From: Epinephelus fuscoguttatus
Taxonomy: Eukaryota; Chordata; Actinopteri; Perciformes; Serranidae
DNA: 64,000 nt
Assembly: GCF_011397635.1 (NCBI RefSeq)
Contig: NC_064769.1
Location: 21,965,207 to 22,029,206 of the forward strand
Direction: 5' to 3'
Numbering within the stretch: the stretch's first letter is position 1; the number at the start of each line of letters is the position of its first letter. The position numbers and the translations under genes are program-made. Shown piece by piece: positions 35,092 to 47,605 of this stretch. Under the pieces are notes generated by a model. That model had not been told where the DNA came from and made no database searches. It saw only the letters and a program-made list of their open reading frames with translations.

Positions 35092-36330
35092 GTGGTGGTG
35101 GGGGCTGAGCGGCGTGTCAATCTGCGCACAGCGTCACCTCTTTTCACTTGCAAAAAGGAAGTAGCGCAGGGCTTTTGTTATTCGAAGTCCCGCGGTCTAA
35201 AACAACTGGAATATATCCGCAGTTTATGATTCAAACAGCCACCTATAATCTCCTCCTCAGGGGTGTTTTTAGACGGACCCAGAGACTCGTTTGGGGTTTA
35301 CTGTCCTTTTCCATTTGGTTCGGAGGTAATCTTGAGAGAACACACAGGCTCTCTGTGGGTTTTAGATGAGTTCACACTTGAGACAGCTACATTTATGTGT
35401 CTCCCCTGAGCCTTAATTATGTGGAGAACAAAACTCTTCCTTTTAACTTGATAGCTGCTGTTGCCTTTACGCTCAGGAGCGCACACTGGACCCTGAATTG
35501 TGCTCTTTTTTTTTCTTTTTTTTTTTTGAATATTTGCGCATAAATTCAGTGAGATGTTCAGTGACAGGGTTTCTCAGGGTGACAAGGTGAAAAATACACC
35601 CTTCCCTGGATGATATGTCATTATGAGCGCCTTTTCTGTTCCCGTTTAGCATGAGAGGGTGTTAATGAGTCCAGATAGTCCTTTAAAAACATCATAATAA
35701 ACCAGTTTGACGAATATTTTGTGCAGTCAATGAGGCATTGATTACTACCCCCTTTTTAAAGTTTCTTCCTTGAATTCCCACCTGTTGTGAGACTCCAAAT
35801 GAAGGTTTAAAGGTCGACTGTCACATTTTATCTATTCATTCATTTATTTATTTATTCATTTATTTAATTAAGTGCACATTTTATTTCAATTTAAGTAGCT
35901 GCTCCTCATGAATAAATCCTCCCCGATGCCTTTAAGTCTGTTTACATCGCTTTCATGAGACATGGAGACGCTTGATTGACGTTTTGTTCCAAGTTCCTGT
36001 TGATTTTAATCCAGTGGATGATCCCCTGCAACATCCCCTCTCTCTCAGCAGTTTACAGCTCAGGCAGCACCATGCCTCTGGCTTTCACTCCGCTTCCTGG
36101 GGTCGGCAACAGGAGATCGGATATATAGAGCTCCCCATAATATTGCTGTGGGCAGCTTGTTTAATATTTCTGCAGCAACATTTGGCTCCCTCCTCGGAGC
36201 AGACCACGCCTCCTCCCTGCAGATTCACAGGGGCTCTGATCCCTCCCCCTAACAGAGCCGGCAGCCTATAACCTCCCCGGGTTTCCGCCCATTCCTCCAC
36301 AGTTGATTCTTTGGGATGGTATTGTCATGC
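35092..36330. other. upstream flank of nrarp
   Basis: No coding sequence is recognised. It contains an ATTT-type tetranucleotide patch (35827-35872), a T-rich run (35504-35527) and a GC-rich stretch from about 36180 that leads into the promoter. TTCCCACC at 35775-35782 is a weaker RBPJ-like site. Confidence 0.5.
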
Positions 36331-37173
36331 AAATAAAGGACGCGTAAAATATTCCCCCAGAGCGCAGCGCAGGGCAGAGACTCACACGGACCGCGCGGAG
36401 GACACAGACCGGGCCACACGGTGGATTTGTATCGTTTTCGTCGCTACGGACCCGTCCATCTGTCACAGGTAAGTCTCATATCAGCAGCGGATTTCATTTC
36501 CAGACATGTTTTAGTGGCAAAAACCAAGCAGTGTGTCCGTGCGTAAACGTGTGCGCACGGAGGTCTCCTCTCACGCTTGGATGTGGCGGAATGCGGGGTC
36601 CTCTCTCGCAGTCTGTTGGTGAGGAATCGGGATTCATGCGGACTTTTCTTGTCTTTTTTTGTCCTTTCTCAGACATCCTGGCCACATGAGCAGCGACATA
36701 TAGCCGGGACGTGTAGCCAGGAATCAGGTCGGACCGTTTAAGGAAAACCTGCGGAGGCTGCCCTGTGGAGATAGTGGTCATACTTCCAATTTCCCCGAGT
36801 GAAGTCGGAGGTGTCTCTCTTCTCCATCCCCTGCTATAGGCTACCTGCTGCTGCTACAGAGGGGGGACTACGTCTAGACACCCCTGGATCACTTGAGAGC
36901 ACCCTTTATGGTTTAGGGATTTTAGGATCTCTCAAATATTAACATTTTTTTGCACACCAAGTGTGTTATTTCCTCTCTTGTCCTTTTTGGGATATATACA
37001 GTGGTCGTTTTTCTGTTTAAGTACTTTAAAGTGCCTTAATAACTGGTTATAATCCAGTGTAACTGTGGCATTGTCACCAGACCAGAGACGCTCAACAGGG
37101 AGAAGACGATTATTATCAGCTTTAGAGCCCAGGCAGGATTACTGGTTCCCCCACCCTCCAGCGAGCTGCAACC
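36331..37173 (+). promoter_or_regulatory. nrarp: nrarp core promoter and 5' leader
   Basis: A TATA-like AATAAAGG at 36332-36339 lies about 30 nt upstream of a GC-rich start (CAGAGCGCAGCGCAGGG, about 36358), a plausible transcription start. CTCACACG (36381-36388) is an RBPJ-type site at the start. A second TATA-like GATATATACAG at about 36991 could serve a downstream start. The leader holds a five-codon upstream frame (ATG 36686 to TAG 36703). The exact start site cannot be fixed from sequence. Confidence 0.5.
36469..36672 (+). other. nrarp: candidate 204-nt intron in the nrarp 5' UTR
   Basis: Near-perfect donor CAG|GTAAGT (36466-36474) and strong acceptor with a long T-rich tract ending CCTTTCTCAG (36663-36672). 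Both sites lie between the likely start and the ATG. NRARP is usually described as intronless (from memory), so this would be an unusual leader exon. Confidence 0.5.
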
Positions 37174-37512
37174 ATGAGCCAGGCGGATGTGTCGACTTGC
37201 TCCGCGCCGCAGAGGGTTTTCCAGGAGGCGGTGAAGAAGGGCAACACCAAGGAGCTGCACTCTTTGCTGCAGAACATGACAAACTGCGAGTTCAACGTCA
37301 ACTCCTTCGGGCCAGAAGGACAGACGGCCCTGCACCAGTCTGTCATAGACGGCAACCTGGAGCTGGTAAAACTGCTGGTGAAGTTTGGTGCAGATATCCG
37401 GCTGGCCAACAGGGAAGGGTGGAGCGCTTTACACATCGCCGCCTTCGGGGGCCACCAAGACATTGTGCTATACCTCATCACCAAGGCCAAGTACTCCTCT
37501 GGCGCCCGGTGA
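37174..37512 (+). CDS. nrarp: Notch-regulated ankyrin repeat protein (NRARP)
   Basis: Intact 112-residue protein, about the usual length (human 114, from memory). Residues 1-13 are the variable N-terminus and 14-47 form a degenerate helix pair with NCEFNVNSFGPEG. ANK repeats follow at about 48-80 (GQTALHQSVIDGNLELVKLL) and 81-108 (GWSALHIAAFGGHQDIVLYL). Trp83 and Ala90 correspond to residues reported to matter for binding the NICD-RBPJ complex in the human protein (W85, A92). NRARP is induced by Notch, binds NICD-RBPJ in the nucleus, lowers NICD and so limits signalling; it also affects Wnt/LEF1. The start ATG has an A at -3 and matches the conserved MSQA start. Teleosts have a and b paralogues; the sequence alone does not settle which this is. 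Next to exd3, as in human. Confidence 0.97.
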   Translation: MSQADVSTCSAPQRVFQEAVKKGNTKELHSLLQNMTNCEFNVNSFGPEGQTALHQSVIDGNLELVKLLVKFGADIRLANREGWSALHIAAFGGHQDIVLYLITKAKYSSGAR

Positions 37513-39164
37513 TCTGTCTCTGCTGTCAGGTAAAACAAATAAGAAAATAGAAAACAACAAGTGGAAAAAAAAACTGCAACACACGGGAAAGCCAGGCTCT
37601 TGTCAAAGCAAATATAAAAAACTGCCATTATCTACATAGTTGTGCCAAATTAAAATGATTAAAAAAAAGGAAATAAAAATAGACCTGCACAATAATCTTC
37701 CCTCATTGTAAACCAAACGGGGCCCTCTCTGCACTCCTGAGTGGCGCACCACATGCTCCATACACAGCGCTTCAATCTTTAACAAAAGCAACGCCATTTC
37801 GGTGAGTTTGTTGGTACTAAAGCTTTCCTCTTGAATGTCTATACTAGATCTCGTCGTCCACTATAAAAGAAGCCAGTGTCTGTGTATCCCATGTGTGTGT
37901 GTTTGGACTCCTGAGTGCAGATGGCCCAGTTTTTTTCTCTATCCATGACCCCCAGTTGAATAGTTTCTTTGTGGGGGGGGGGGGCTGTTGCTCCTCATTG
38001 TTCACTTGTAAAACCCTTTTTAAGTTATTTTATATGAAACACGGCACTTGATGCTACATGGCTGCATGCTGGAATATCTGAAAGGGAAGACACATGAACA
38101 AGAGAAGAAGGGTTGCCCTCTGTTGGCTACCAGAGGTCTGTTTTCTTTCATAGATCCATTGATTATTTTTTTTAATTTTATTTTACTTAAAGAGCGGCAT
38201 TATGGCTATCCAACACGCTTTCAGATGTGTAATCATTATGTAACAACAAGTGGCTCCATCATTGTTGTGAAGTACTGTACACAATAGCTTTACTTTTTTT
38301 GTTTTTTGTTTTTGTTTTTTGTTTTTTTTTTAAAAAAGAGATAAGAATAAAAGAGACAGTAGCTGAATGCGCTCTTCATGCAGATCTTGCCATGCTGGCG
38401 TCCAACTTTTTCAGGCCAGTTGCGACCACTTTGCCGATGGTCATTGTGTTATTAAGGAAAAAACCGCTGCTTTCGCTTTGTATCAAAAGAAAAAAAAGAC
38501 AAGTCGCATTTGGAATTCACTTTATAATCTCCTTTCAGTATTTTATTAACATCCTAGTCATCACTGTGAAAGCAGGCTGGGTTTTTTTTTTTATTTATGA
38601 AGGTACATTGAGAAGATGCATTTTTTTTTTTTTTTGAATATGTTGTGGTTCTTCTTAAGAAAAAAAAATCTATATAAGTAGGGTGACTCAAGCTGCTTCA
38701 GACTCGTAGTATAAACTGTCCCGTGTGGAGGTAGACCTGCCACTCCCCCCCTCCTCTCCCCTCCTCTCCATCCACCCCTCTGTTGAAGCCTGTTGACCCT
38801 CAAGAGGACTTTCTCCCCCCCTCCTCCCACCCTCCCTCCCATTAAAAGGACTTTGTTTGGTTGCCTTTTGCCAGCTACCTCGACTATAAAGTATTCTCAA
38901 GTTGTTCAGCTCTCTCACCACTCTGCCACGTTGTTTGGAGTCTGAGGAGATTCACAATTTGTCTGTGATCATCCGCATGCCAGTATGTTTTCCTTTTCTT
39001 GTTTATTTTGTAGCCTAACAGACAGATGGACTTCAGTACAGAAGATGCAATGAACCCACTCCTGCATCCTCAGTCGGGACAGTTTATTCTTACACTACAA
39101 CCAAACCTGTCAAGCAATGCATCGTTTTTGCTTCTCTGCAAGGGAGTCTGCTTCTCTGTCTGTC

Positions 39165-39169
<5 letters not shown>

Positions 39170-39216
<47 letters not shown>
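39170..39216. repeat. (CA)n microsatellite in nrarp 3' UTR
   Basis: Pure AC run of about 46 nt. Other simple repeats in the same UTR are T(27) at 39928-39954 and (GAT)n at 40198-40225. Confidence 0.95.
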
Positions 39217-39219
<3 letters not shown>

Positions 39220-39921
39220 CATTCTTTTCCCTATAAACCTCCACTCTCCTCTCTCTCTCTGTCTTCATTTTCCAGTCATACAACAACAAAAAATGGAATT
39301 GTATCGCATGACTTTTTAATGCAGGGAGTTTTATTGCACAAAAATGCGGAGCCTTGTGCGCCCCCAGTGTTTGTACGGGGTAACTGCAGGAGCCAAGGCT
39401 TTGGAATAGTTACTACTACTGAGCAGGACCCTAATACTGTTGGACGATGAAGACTTTAAATAAAACAAAAAAGAACAACACATGACTATTGCAGGATTTC
39501 ACAGACAAAAAAAAAAGGAAAATTGGTTTCATAAACTTGCCTGCTGCATTTTGAAAGTCATGGCACCCTAACATTTGTATCAATGCTGCTTGTATGTTTC
39601 TTGTTTTTTGTTAATGTTTTTTTTTTTTTGTTTAAAGCCTACTGCTCAAATGGCCAATATAGAAGCTTCACAGGTGTACCTCATGAGAAGCTGCTGAAAG
39701 AGAGTGTGTCTTTTTTTAATTGAAGTGTGTCTGTGTGATTGTGTGCTTCTCCTGAGGGCCCCCGTGTCGCTTGCTGTTGTTAAAACAAGAGAACTTCCCA
39801 TTTTTAAAAACCTGGAACCACAAGTTCAAACTGAAGCGATAGATCCACTACATCAAGGTATAGATTGGTATCAAGGCCACAAATTAAATATGCATCGCTT
39901 TGTCTTAAACTTGATGTTTTA

Positions 39922-39953
<32 letters not shown>

Positions 39954-40670
39954 TGAATATTGCACTGATGACTGTTGTTGAAACGTTGGCTTTTATGTGT
40001 CAACATTTTATTTTTTTCTGAATAGAAAAAAAACAAACACAACAAAATACTATTGTATAAATATATGCTCCAGGTGATAATGTCCTAATGTGTGTGTTAC
40101 TTTGTGGGAAAAAACATGATGTTTTTTTTTAACAAAGATGCGTGTATCTCTGTGATTGGGTGTATGTATATATACATATGGATATATATATCGACGCTGA
40201 TGATGATGATGATGATGATGATGATATCTTGGGGCACTTTCTTTTCTGAAGTGCTGTCTTCCTGTTTTTTTTGAAAGGGGAATAATACATTTGATGGTAA
40301 GATCATTGTAACATGATTAAAAACAAATTGCACGGTTGTGTGGTTGTTTGGCATACCAGGGTCATAACATTTATGACGTAAGGAGCCAGCCGCCGGATTG
40401 GTGTACATGAGTGAGATGATTTTTTTTTTTAAAGAGAAAAAAAAAGTGCTGACTTCTTTGGACCAAGTTGTGTTTCTGGTCTTGCTTCATTTCAAGCAAG
40501 AGGAAACGGCTGATTTTTCATGAGTGATGCAGATGTTCCATCATGTTTGATTTTGTTTGTATTCTTTTTATTTTTTGAACGTTTGTAACACTGTGATGAT
40601 GACGTGATGTCATGTGGAGATGAGTGCTGTATTATTTTTGTACGTTTGTGTACAAGCCAGTAAAGAAATC

Positions 40671-40676
40671 ATTAAA
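40671..40676 (+). terminator. nrarp: candidate distal polyadenylation signal of nrarp
   Basis: ATTAAA preceded by AGTAAAGAAATC and a GT-rich segment. It is placed at the end of the T-rich UTR, after which composition changes to pyrimidine-rich intergenic sequence with (CTC)n at 40752-40780. Confidence 0.55.
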
Positions 40677-40690
40677 CTCGAATTCTCCGT

Positions 40691-42458
40691 GTATGCATAC
40701 ATTTCTTCCTCATCCCTTAAAGCAAGAAGCTACGTCTTCTCTGACTCAAACACCTCCTCCTCCTCCTCCTCCCTCCTCCTGGGTTTTTCACAGAAAAGGT
40801 TGGTTTGGGAAACACACCCCTACCCTCCTCTCGCTCTTTTCCCTCCCTGTCTTCCAAGCCAGGCCCAACCCAGATCCCCATTCTCTCCTTTTGTCATTCA
40901 TCTGGCCTCATCCTTTCACTGCCGGGATAAAAGAGCCCAGTGCATTGTGGGTAGGCTCAGTTTAAAGAAGGGTCCCCTCCCCTGTGTGTGTTGTGGGAGA
41001 GCTGGTTTTATGTTACCCCCACACACTCGAAAACTTTCCAACACACACTCCTCTCTTGTGCTCTCTTTTTCCTGAGGAATAAGGCCCGAGCTCTGTGCTA
41101 CGATTCAGCTCTCTGCTAACAACCTGCTTTCGCGCAAACTCGAGTGTCTTTCCACTCATCATCTACACTCTTTTTCTCCAGTTATCTTTGTGCCTTTCAC
41201 TTCTCTCACCCCTTCCCATAAGCTGAGTAGCTCTGCTTCTAAAAACACTCGCTAATTTGCAATCAGCTGATTCGTTGGAGGGGAAGAAAACTTGTTATGT
41301 CTGTTTTTGCGGGGGAGTTTTTGTTTTGTGAAATATGTACTTGGAAGCTTCCTGTGGTGGTGCATGAAATAACTCTGAAAATGGCTGAACTGTTATCGCC
41401 TCTAATTTGGACCGATCATGAGTCTAAAAACTGCAACACGCTGACTCATTTGCTGCCAAAAAGGCTAAGGGTGCTTTTTGTTCTGACTAACAAATGTAAA
41501 TGTAAATCTTAAGTGAAGTCTTTCAGTGATCATCTTCTTCTTCTTCTTCTTCAATGTACTTCAGTGTAGCGCCTATAAAAACACAACATACTTTTGCTCA
41601 TTAGGCTCTGCACCTGTTTGTTTGAAATGAAACCCTTCATTGAGTCATGCTCTCTCCGTTGCATGGAAATGCTGCGCTGCAACTGATATTGCGCGGTAAT
41701 GGGAGGGTCGTGGGAAAAGCGACGACGACAATACATCTTCCTGCATGTCTGACCTGTTCATGTTGTAACACTCGCTGGGTGTCGACCTGCTGTTAACTGC
41801 AAATGTTTGAGCAAGGAGGGTTACAGATGTAATTTAAATAGCGGCTGTGGTTTGAGAGTTTTCACTTCAGCTTAAATTCAAAAAGAGAAGAAAAGTTTTA
41901 TTGTCAGAGCGGCTGCTAAACTTGCTTTCTGAGCTGCAGCTGAACCATCACTGACCTCAGATGTTCTGCACTGACCGCACCAAGCACTGACCTGATGCAT
42001 CTCTTTGTCAAGCTCAGCACCAGGAAAGTTAGCTCCTCCAAACACCAGCCCCCTCTGTGTTTTGATGCCGTGGCAGGCCGAAAACGGGCTATCTGGCTTG
42101 TCCTTTCCTCTCTCCCTCCCAGTCTCTCACTTCTGCAGGATGTTTTTGTTGAGCTGGGTTCCCTATTGTTCACACACTGAGTTGGCTGGCCTCCCAGGGT
42201 TGCTGCTGGCTGCTAGGCCCCCTAATAGGTTCTTCATGTGCCTTGGCTTTCCTCGCTCGTCTTGGTCTGGCCTGTGCTCGGAGCTGCCTGCTTTAGTGAG
42301 CCAGACAACACAAGGAATTTTGCAGAGAGGACAGTGGGAGAAAATCAGATAAAGAATTGTTTGGGGAAAAGTCCAGAAAACTTAAGGGGGAAGCATCGAC
42401 ATGACTTTATGAAAGAGAGTGAACAGGCCACGTTGGCGTACATAACCGGTTACAATCC

Positions 42459-42503
<45 letters not shown>

Positions 42504-44149
42504 ATTGTCTATTTCTGTATTTCACACACAAATCAACTTATAACATTGTTAGTTTGTCAGTGTTACAGCAGCTGCAATCAAGTGCGTCTGTGTGATTATC
42601 TTCCACCTCCATTCAAAAGCCCATTGTTCCGCGCCTCATAAAATATTCATATCCATGCTTACACCCCTCATTTGAAGGGTTACACTTGATCAGTAAGACA
42701 CAAGATTAACTGAACATTTTGTGCTATGTGTAAAACACAATTTAATTGCTCTTGCAACACTGAATTCCTCATTTTATAACGGCCCCTGTATGTCAGCGTG
42801 GGTTTTTGATTGTGAGAACCTGTGTATGACTTCCCCAGGACATGATTGCTGTCTGATTGGGTAATAATCAAACGGCTTGTTTGAATGAGTTTAGCGTTCA
42901 GGATGAGAACACATATGAGGAACTTTTAGAGTTGTTGCAGGAACCTGTGGCCGCACAAAGAGGAACTTAAAGAAGCGTTAAACAGTCGCTCCAGTAGTGT
43001 AGTTGCACCTGTTAAGGCGGGACAACTTTTACTGTTATCAGTCTTATTGGTACACACAGTTTGGTGATGTCACTCATTTTCCATCATAGCTCCACCTGAC
43101 TTGAGATCCAATCAGCCAGAGTAACTGAAAATACTGATGTGGGAGTGCAGGGCCTTAAAGTAGGTTGACAATAATTAATGATCTGTGGCACAGACGTATA
43201 GCATGCCTGGCATGTACTGATGGCTTACACTTGTTAAGTGATTATTTCACAACACACCTGTCTGCCCTAAATATCCTGCATGTGCTTGACTCCTTCAAAT
43301 GACGATATCAAGTACCAATTTGTGTCTTAGGCTGGCATTACAGTGCTTTACCTGCTCGGTTGACAACAGCGAGGTTATTTAACAGACGTGTAATTAGTTT
43401 ATTTTTAGCGACAGACACCTGTAATTTGTCAATTTACGTCATTAACTTGTTTTGTTTTCCGGTTGAGAGCAGAGACAACACTTATTATGACTTTATATCA
43501 TTGATACGGTGAGGCTGTCAGCAAGCAGTTGCTTATTTTCAGATCTCGTAGACACAGAGCAGCCAAAGAATTCATATGGGGTTGTATTTGTGTCCACCTG
43601 ATGAATTTAAATCCAAAATTCTCTTTTCTTTTAGCTCTGTTTTGGTCTTGGAAATATCTACCACTTTAGCAGCCAGATGCACCACTGTATTGACCAGCTT
43701 GTTGCTGTCAGCGTCTAACTTGTTGTTTTATGAACATGATAATATCATGGAAAACTTTACCGGTGACATACTATACTAGATGGCACTCGGCATGTGGTTC
43801 TGAAAGTGCCAAAAAAGTATATTTGAAACACTCAGCAGTGATGTTTCTTTCCAGAAATCATGACCTGGTTACTCAAGATAATCCGCAGACCTTGTTGTGA
43901 GCAGTTTCATGTAGGAACTATTTTCTTTTACTGATCTACAGCTACCAACTGTATCAACAGTTGGTGGCTGTAAGGAAGTGTGCATCTACTCAAGGACAAA
44001 GACTGTTGCTTGTGAAAGTGCAATATGTAAAGATTGATGATATCCGCCTCGGCTGAGCTGTAACATTAGCTAGCTAGCTTCGCAAAGTGATTTGGTCAGG
44101 ATGTAGTTCAGTAAAACGAAAACAGTCAACACATTTTCACTCCGACCTC
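40691..44149. other. intergenic DNA downstream of nrarp
   Basis: No gene is recognised. Simple repeats: (CTC)n 40752-40780, (CTT)n 41532-41553 and (GT)n 42459-42504. A RBPJ-like TGTGGGAG lies at 40992-40999. Open frames up to 153 codons at 40614-41075 are built from pyrimidine-rich sequence and show no domain. Confidence 0.55.
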
Positions 44150-44712
44150 GTTACATATTGACGTTTGGCTATGGACCTTCCACATCCATATGCGACATGC
44201 AAGGTACCCTGGGTGCATTGGTTGTTGACGTTCTGGGACGCCATGTCAAGTTCTGCCTGTTACATGCATTGTCTTCTTTCAAAATACACTTCTGTTTTCA
44301 CAGGAAATTTACTGTTTACATACAGTCTCTTTCAAAATAAACACACTTTGTCGGTACAGCACTGCGAATTGAGGGGTTTTTTTTGTCCAACAAGTAATGC
44401 ACGTGGTTGGGTTTAGGCAACAAGAACACATTGTTAGGTTTGGGAAAAAAAGAACAGGGTTTGGCTTTAGAATCTTATGGAACAAGAACAGCGCTCTCCT
44501 GGGTGAAAGTCAGTGTGTGTTTGACCTATCCACCATCCCTCCCGCCTGCCCTACTCGAACTTTTGCCGCCTTAACTTTTGTTCTTGTCCCGCCACGTTTA
44601 CCACTGATGCCATCAAGCCAACGTTAAAGGACGTCTTTTTTCCCCAGTGTCTGACAACGCAAGTCACTGCTCAAGCACCAGATTTCAATGACTTCGGAGT
44701 GAGACTGGATCG
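44150..44712 (-). mobile_element. interspersed repeat with GGTCTCACTC-type end, copy B
   Basis: Reverse-complement homologue of 33747-34250. Its right end on the + strand is GAGTGAGACTGG (44698-44709). Shared blocks include ACATGCATTGTCTTCTTTC and ACAGTCTCTTTCAAAATAAA. It is somewhat longer internally than copy A. Apparent 60-80 codon frames here are repeat translations. Confidence 0.75.
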
Positions 44713-45588
44713 AAATAGTTCCCACATGAAACTGCTCACAACAACGACGGTGGATTATCTTGAGTCATGACTTCTGAAAAGAGACATTACTGTTGAGTTT
44801 TCCAGATGCATTTTTTGGTGCTTTGGGCACCACAAGCTGAGTGCCATCTAGTTCCATTATATTGGAGAGAAGGCAGAAATTTTTACAGTCGATATCTCCA
44901 GCAATTGGCAAGTCACACCAAAACAATCTAGATGAATAAATAGCTCCACAGATAAGCGGGAAAATATCTGTTTTTGGTTTGGGGGTGAGCTGTCCCTTTT
45001 ACACAGTCTAAAAGTCAACAAACTGACTCAGTGTTGTCAGCTACACACCATTAAGCTAAAGTTAACCAATACTTAGCCATACTTGGCCATATACCCAGAC
45101 TGTAGCTGAAAGAAAACAACTTATTTAATGTATTTCTTTATTCATCTTTATTCAAAAGTTTACTTGCTTTCTTTTAATCACAAGATGTGATGAACAGATT
45201 GAGCTTTCCTCTGTCTGTAGTCAGCAACTACTCTACCTAGTGTCCATAGTCACACCCTGCTTTCTTTTATTATAACTTGTCAGCACATTTTCTGTGGAGG
45301 AATCCTTTATAAAGTCCTTTTTGACAGTTTGCACTATGTTGCATACTTTTTTGATCACAGTCATTCCACAGAAAGCAGCACATTATTCATCTAAAGCAGA
45401 GTACCAACTGAGTGCAGTGAAATCAGCACAGAGTCAGTGATGTTGGAGGATGACAGTGAGCTTGAAATCCTGCTGATCCAACACTTTCCTCCCCAAAAAC
45501 AAAAACATGTCTGTTGCTAAACACGACCAGTGAACAACCCCCCTCCCCAGAGTCTGCCTGTGAGTAAGAAGGGGAGTAAAAGAGCTGA

Positions 45589-45625
<37 letters not shown>

Positions 45626-46356
45626 TGGTCGGGCCGGTCTTTTCCTTGCCCTCCGCTCCTTTTTGAACTTTTCTTTCATTCTTCCAGTTCATTCTGTGCT
45701 TCTTTCCATAGCGCTAGTGACAAGGCGCTCCATTCACTGCCTCATTCTTCCACCCCTCCCTCCTCCCTCCATCTCCCTCACACACCCCGACCCCATCCCC
45801 TCCCTCTCGGCTCCTTTGTCTAGCTCACGGGGGCCTGCTTTAGCTGCTATTCACCAGCCAGACGGACCGCCATTGACTGGACCCCCCCCTCAGTCCTCCC
45901 CCCCTCAACATCCCTCCCTCCAACAAACACCCTCATACACACATATGCACACAGCAACCTGGCCATTCCCCACCCTACGCCCTGTATTAGGCAGCTGCTA
46001 TGCTAATAGGGAGGAAGGGATGGATGGAGGGAGGGAGGGATGAGGAGGAGAGACAGAGCAGCCAGCCTATAGTGAAGGGACAGAGGGAGGGAGCGCAGGG
46101 AGAGTGACCCCGCTCCTCCATCTCCATAGCCATGCCAGAGCAGCAGCTCGCCTCCTGTTACACAAAGGGAGTCCCCCGGCCCTCCTCCTCCTCCCCCCTT
46201 CTCCCCCCCCTCCCTCCACCCCTCTGTTCCCCTCTTTCTCATTCAAATCCATTTTATACCCCAGTGGTAAAGGGAGCTGTAAGTGCAGTATGTAAAGTAA
46301 CCTTACTCCTGCCCTGCGGGCGTAACTATTCAGGGCTCAATACACAGAGAACAGCC

Positions 46357-46388
<32 letters not shown>

Positions 46389-46428
46389 CCCATTCCCTTG
46401 CTTTGTTTAGGACTGCAGCCCATACCTC

Positions 46429-46459
<31 letters not shown>

Positions 46460-47280
46460 ACACCTGTCCTTGTGTCGAGTTGCATCTCCCTTCATAGTCA
46501 AACAGTGCTGGGCTCACTACAGGCATGCAGTCTTCACACACTAACTCACACCAATCATTGCTCAGTGTTGAGAAATTTATACTTAAGTAAACTCAGTTGC
46601 CAATTTATTAGGTACACCTAGCAAAAAATCAGTCTCAATAGCCCTACAATAATAGCTATCTTAAGTTATTATGTTCAATTCAACTGTTTCAGAGGTGTTC
46701 ATTCAACTTCATTATCATTTCTGAGGATGTAGTTTGACTTGAAATGTGTTAATATTTTGTTCTCTACATTTATATCAGTGGCATTCGGCTTAAATATTAG
46801 AAGTGAATGGACTAATGCAACATATTATGGCATTTAAAATAAACTTATCTGAGATGCTTGTCCCTAGATTGAGTTTAAAATGCGTAATACTAGGTCAGCA
46901 GTGCAATAAAAACATGCAATAATACAATAAGATGAAATTAATATTAAAAAATGCACCACTAAATTTGATACAACCTTCTAAAAAACACGATCTGGGGAGG
47001 GATCAGACATGGATGTTGCTTTTTAAATCACAGTGAAAATGATGCTTAAAGGGTTGTAAATACATTTTATCAATATTCCTTATATTTCTCATATGTTTTA
47101 CATTTCTTATTTTCTTATGCATGTAAACCAATTCTAATGTGATGAATTTGGAAAGTCAGGATCAATAAGATGCTATATTTGTGCTTATAGTTGTTGGACT
47201 GATTGTAATTCAACGCCCAAGGCTGTGTGTTGGCATGTTTGTGTCAGCAGGTTTTTTCTCTGGTAGCATGTGTACACATC
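44713..47280. other. intergenic DNA with GC-rich island
   Basis: No gene is recognised. (GA)n lies at 45592-45622. A GC-rich stretch about 45740-46250 is built from C-rich and GGGA-type patches and includes the motif at 45992-46007. Below it lie (GT)n 46358-46386 and (CA)n 46431-46458. From 46590 the phrase CCAATTTATTAGGTACACCT marks a common fish repeat of unknown class. The rest is AT-rich. Confidence 0.5.
45992..46007 (-). promoter_or_regulatory. E-box plus POU octamer composite (Mash1/Brn-like)
   Basis: On the minus strand the sequence is ATTAGCAT, AG, CAGCTG: a POU octamer variant two bases from a proneural-type E-box. Cooperative Ascl1/Brn binding to an octamer next to CAGCTG is known from neurogenic genes including Dll1 (family knowledge). 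It sits 8.5 kb downstream of the nrarp CDS. Any role in nrarp control is inference. Confidence 0.4.
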
Positions 47281-47336
47281 TCTTTTAGTGTGTTTTGGGG
47301 AGGAGGAGGGTGGGGGGGGTGTTGGCAGGAAGGCAT

Positions 47337-47388
<52 letters not shown>

Positions 47389-47571
47389 CCTCCTGTTCTG
47401 TTATTTACCCCTGTGCAGTGTGACCCTGTGCCCCATCAGGGAGGCTCGTCCCATTTGACATCTGCCTGTTTGCAGGGGGGAGGGAGGGGATACAAGGGGT
47501 GGGGTGCCCATATGGAGCTTCCACCTCCCCACAACCCCCCCACCCCACCCGACCCAGCCTTCCCCCATCCC

Positions 47572-47605
<34 letters not shown>

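Larger units (their letters stand above)
37513..40690 (+). other. nrarp: nrarp 3' UTR
   Basis: About 3.2 kb of AT-rich, T-run-rich sequence with no frames of note, ending at ATTAAA (40671-40676). An earlier AATAAA at 39459-39464 could give a shorter form. It includes a C-rich block (38743-38840), a CA array (39170-39216), a T homopolymer (39928-39954) and a GAT array (40198-40225). Assignment as UTR is by continuity and the T-rich, GTACGTTTGTGTACAAG-type end before the signal. Confidence 0.65.

Noticed and set aside
37036..37628. Longer antisense and frame-shifted open frames over nrarp (99-168 codons)
   Set aside because: Shadows of the conserved nrarp coding sequence; the NRARP frame itself is clear.
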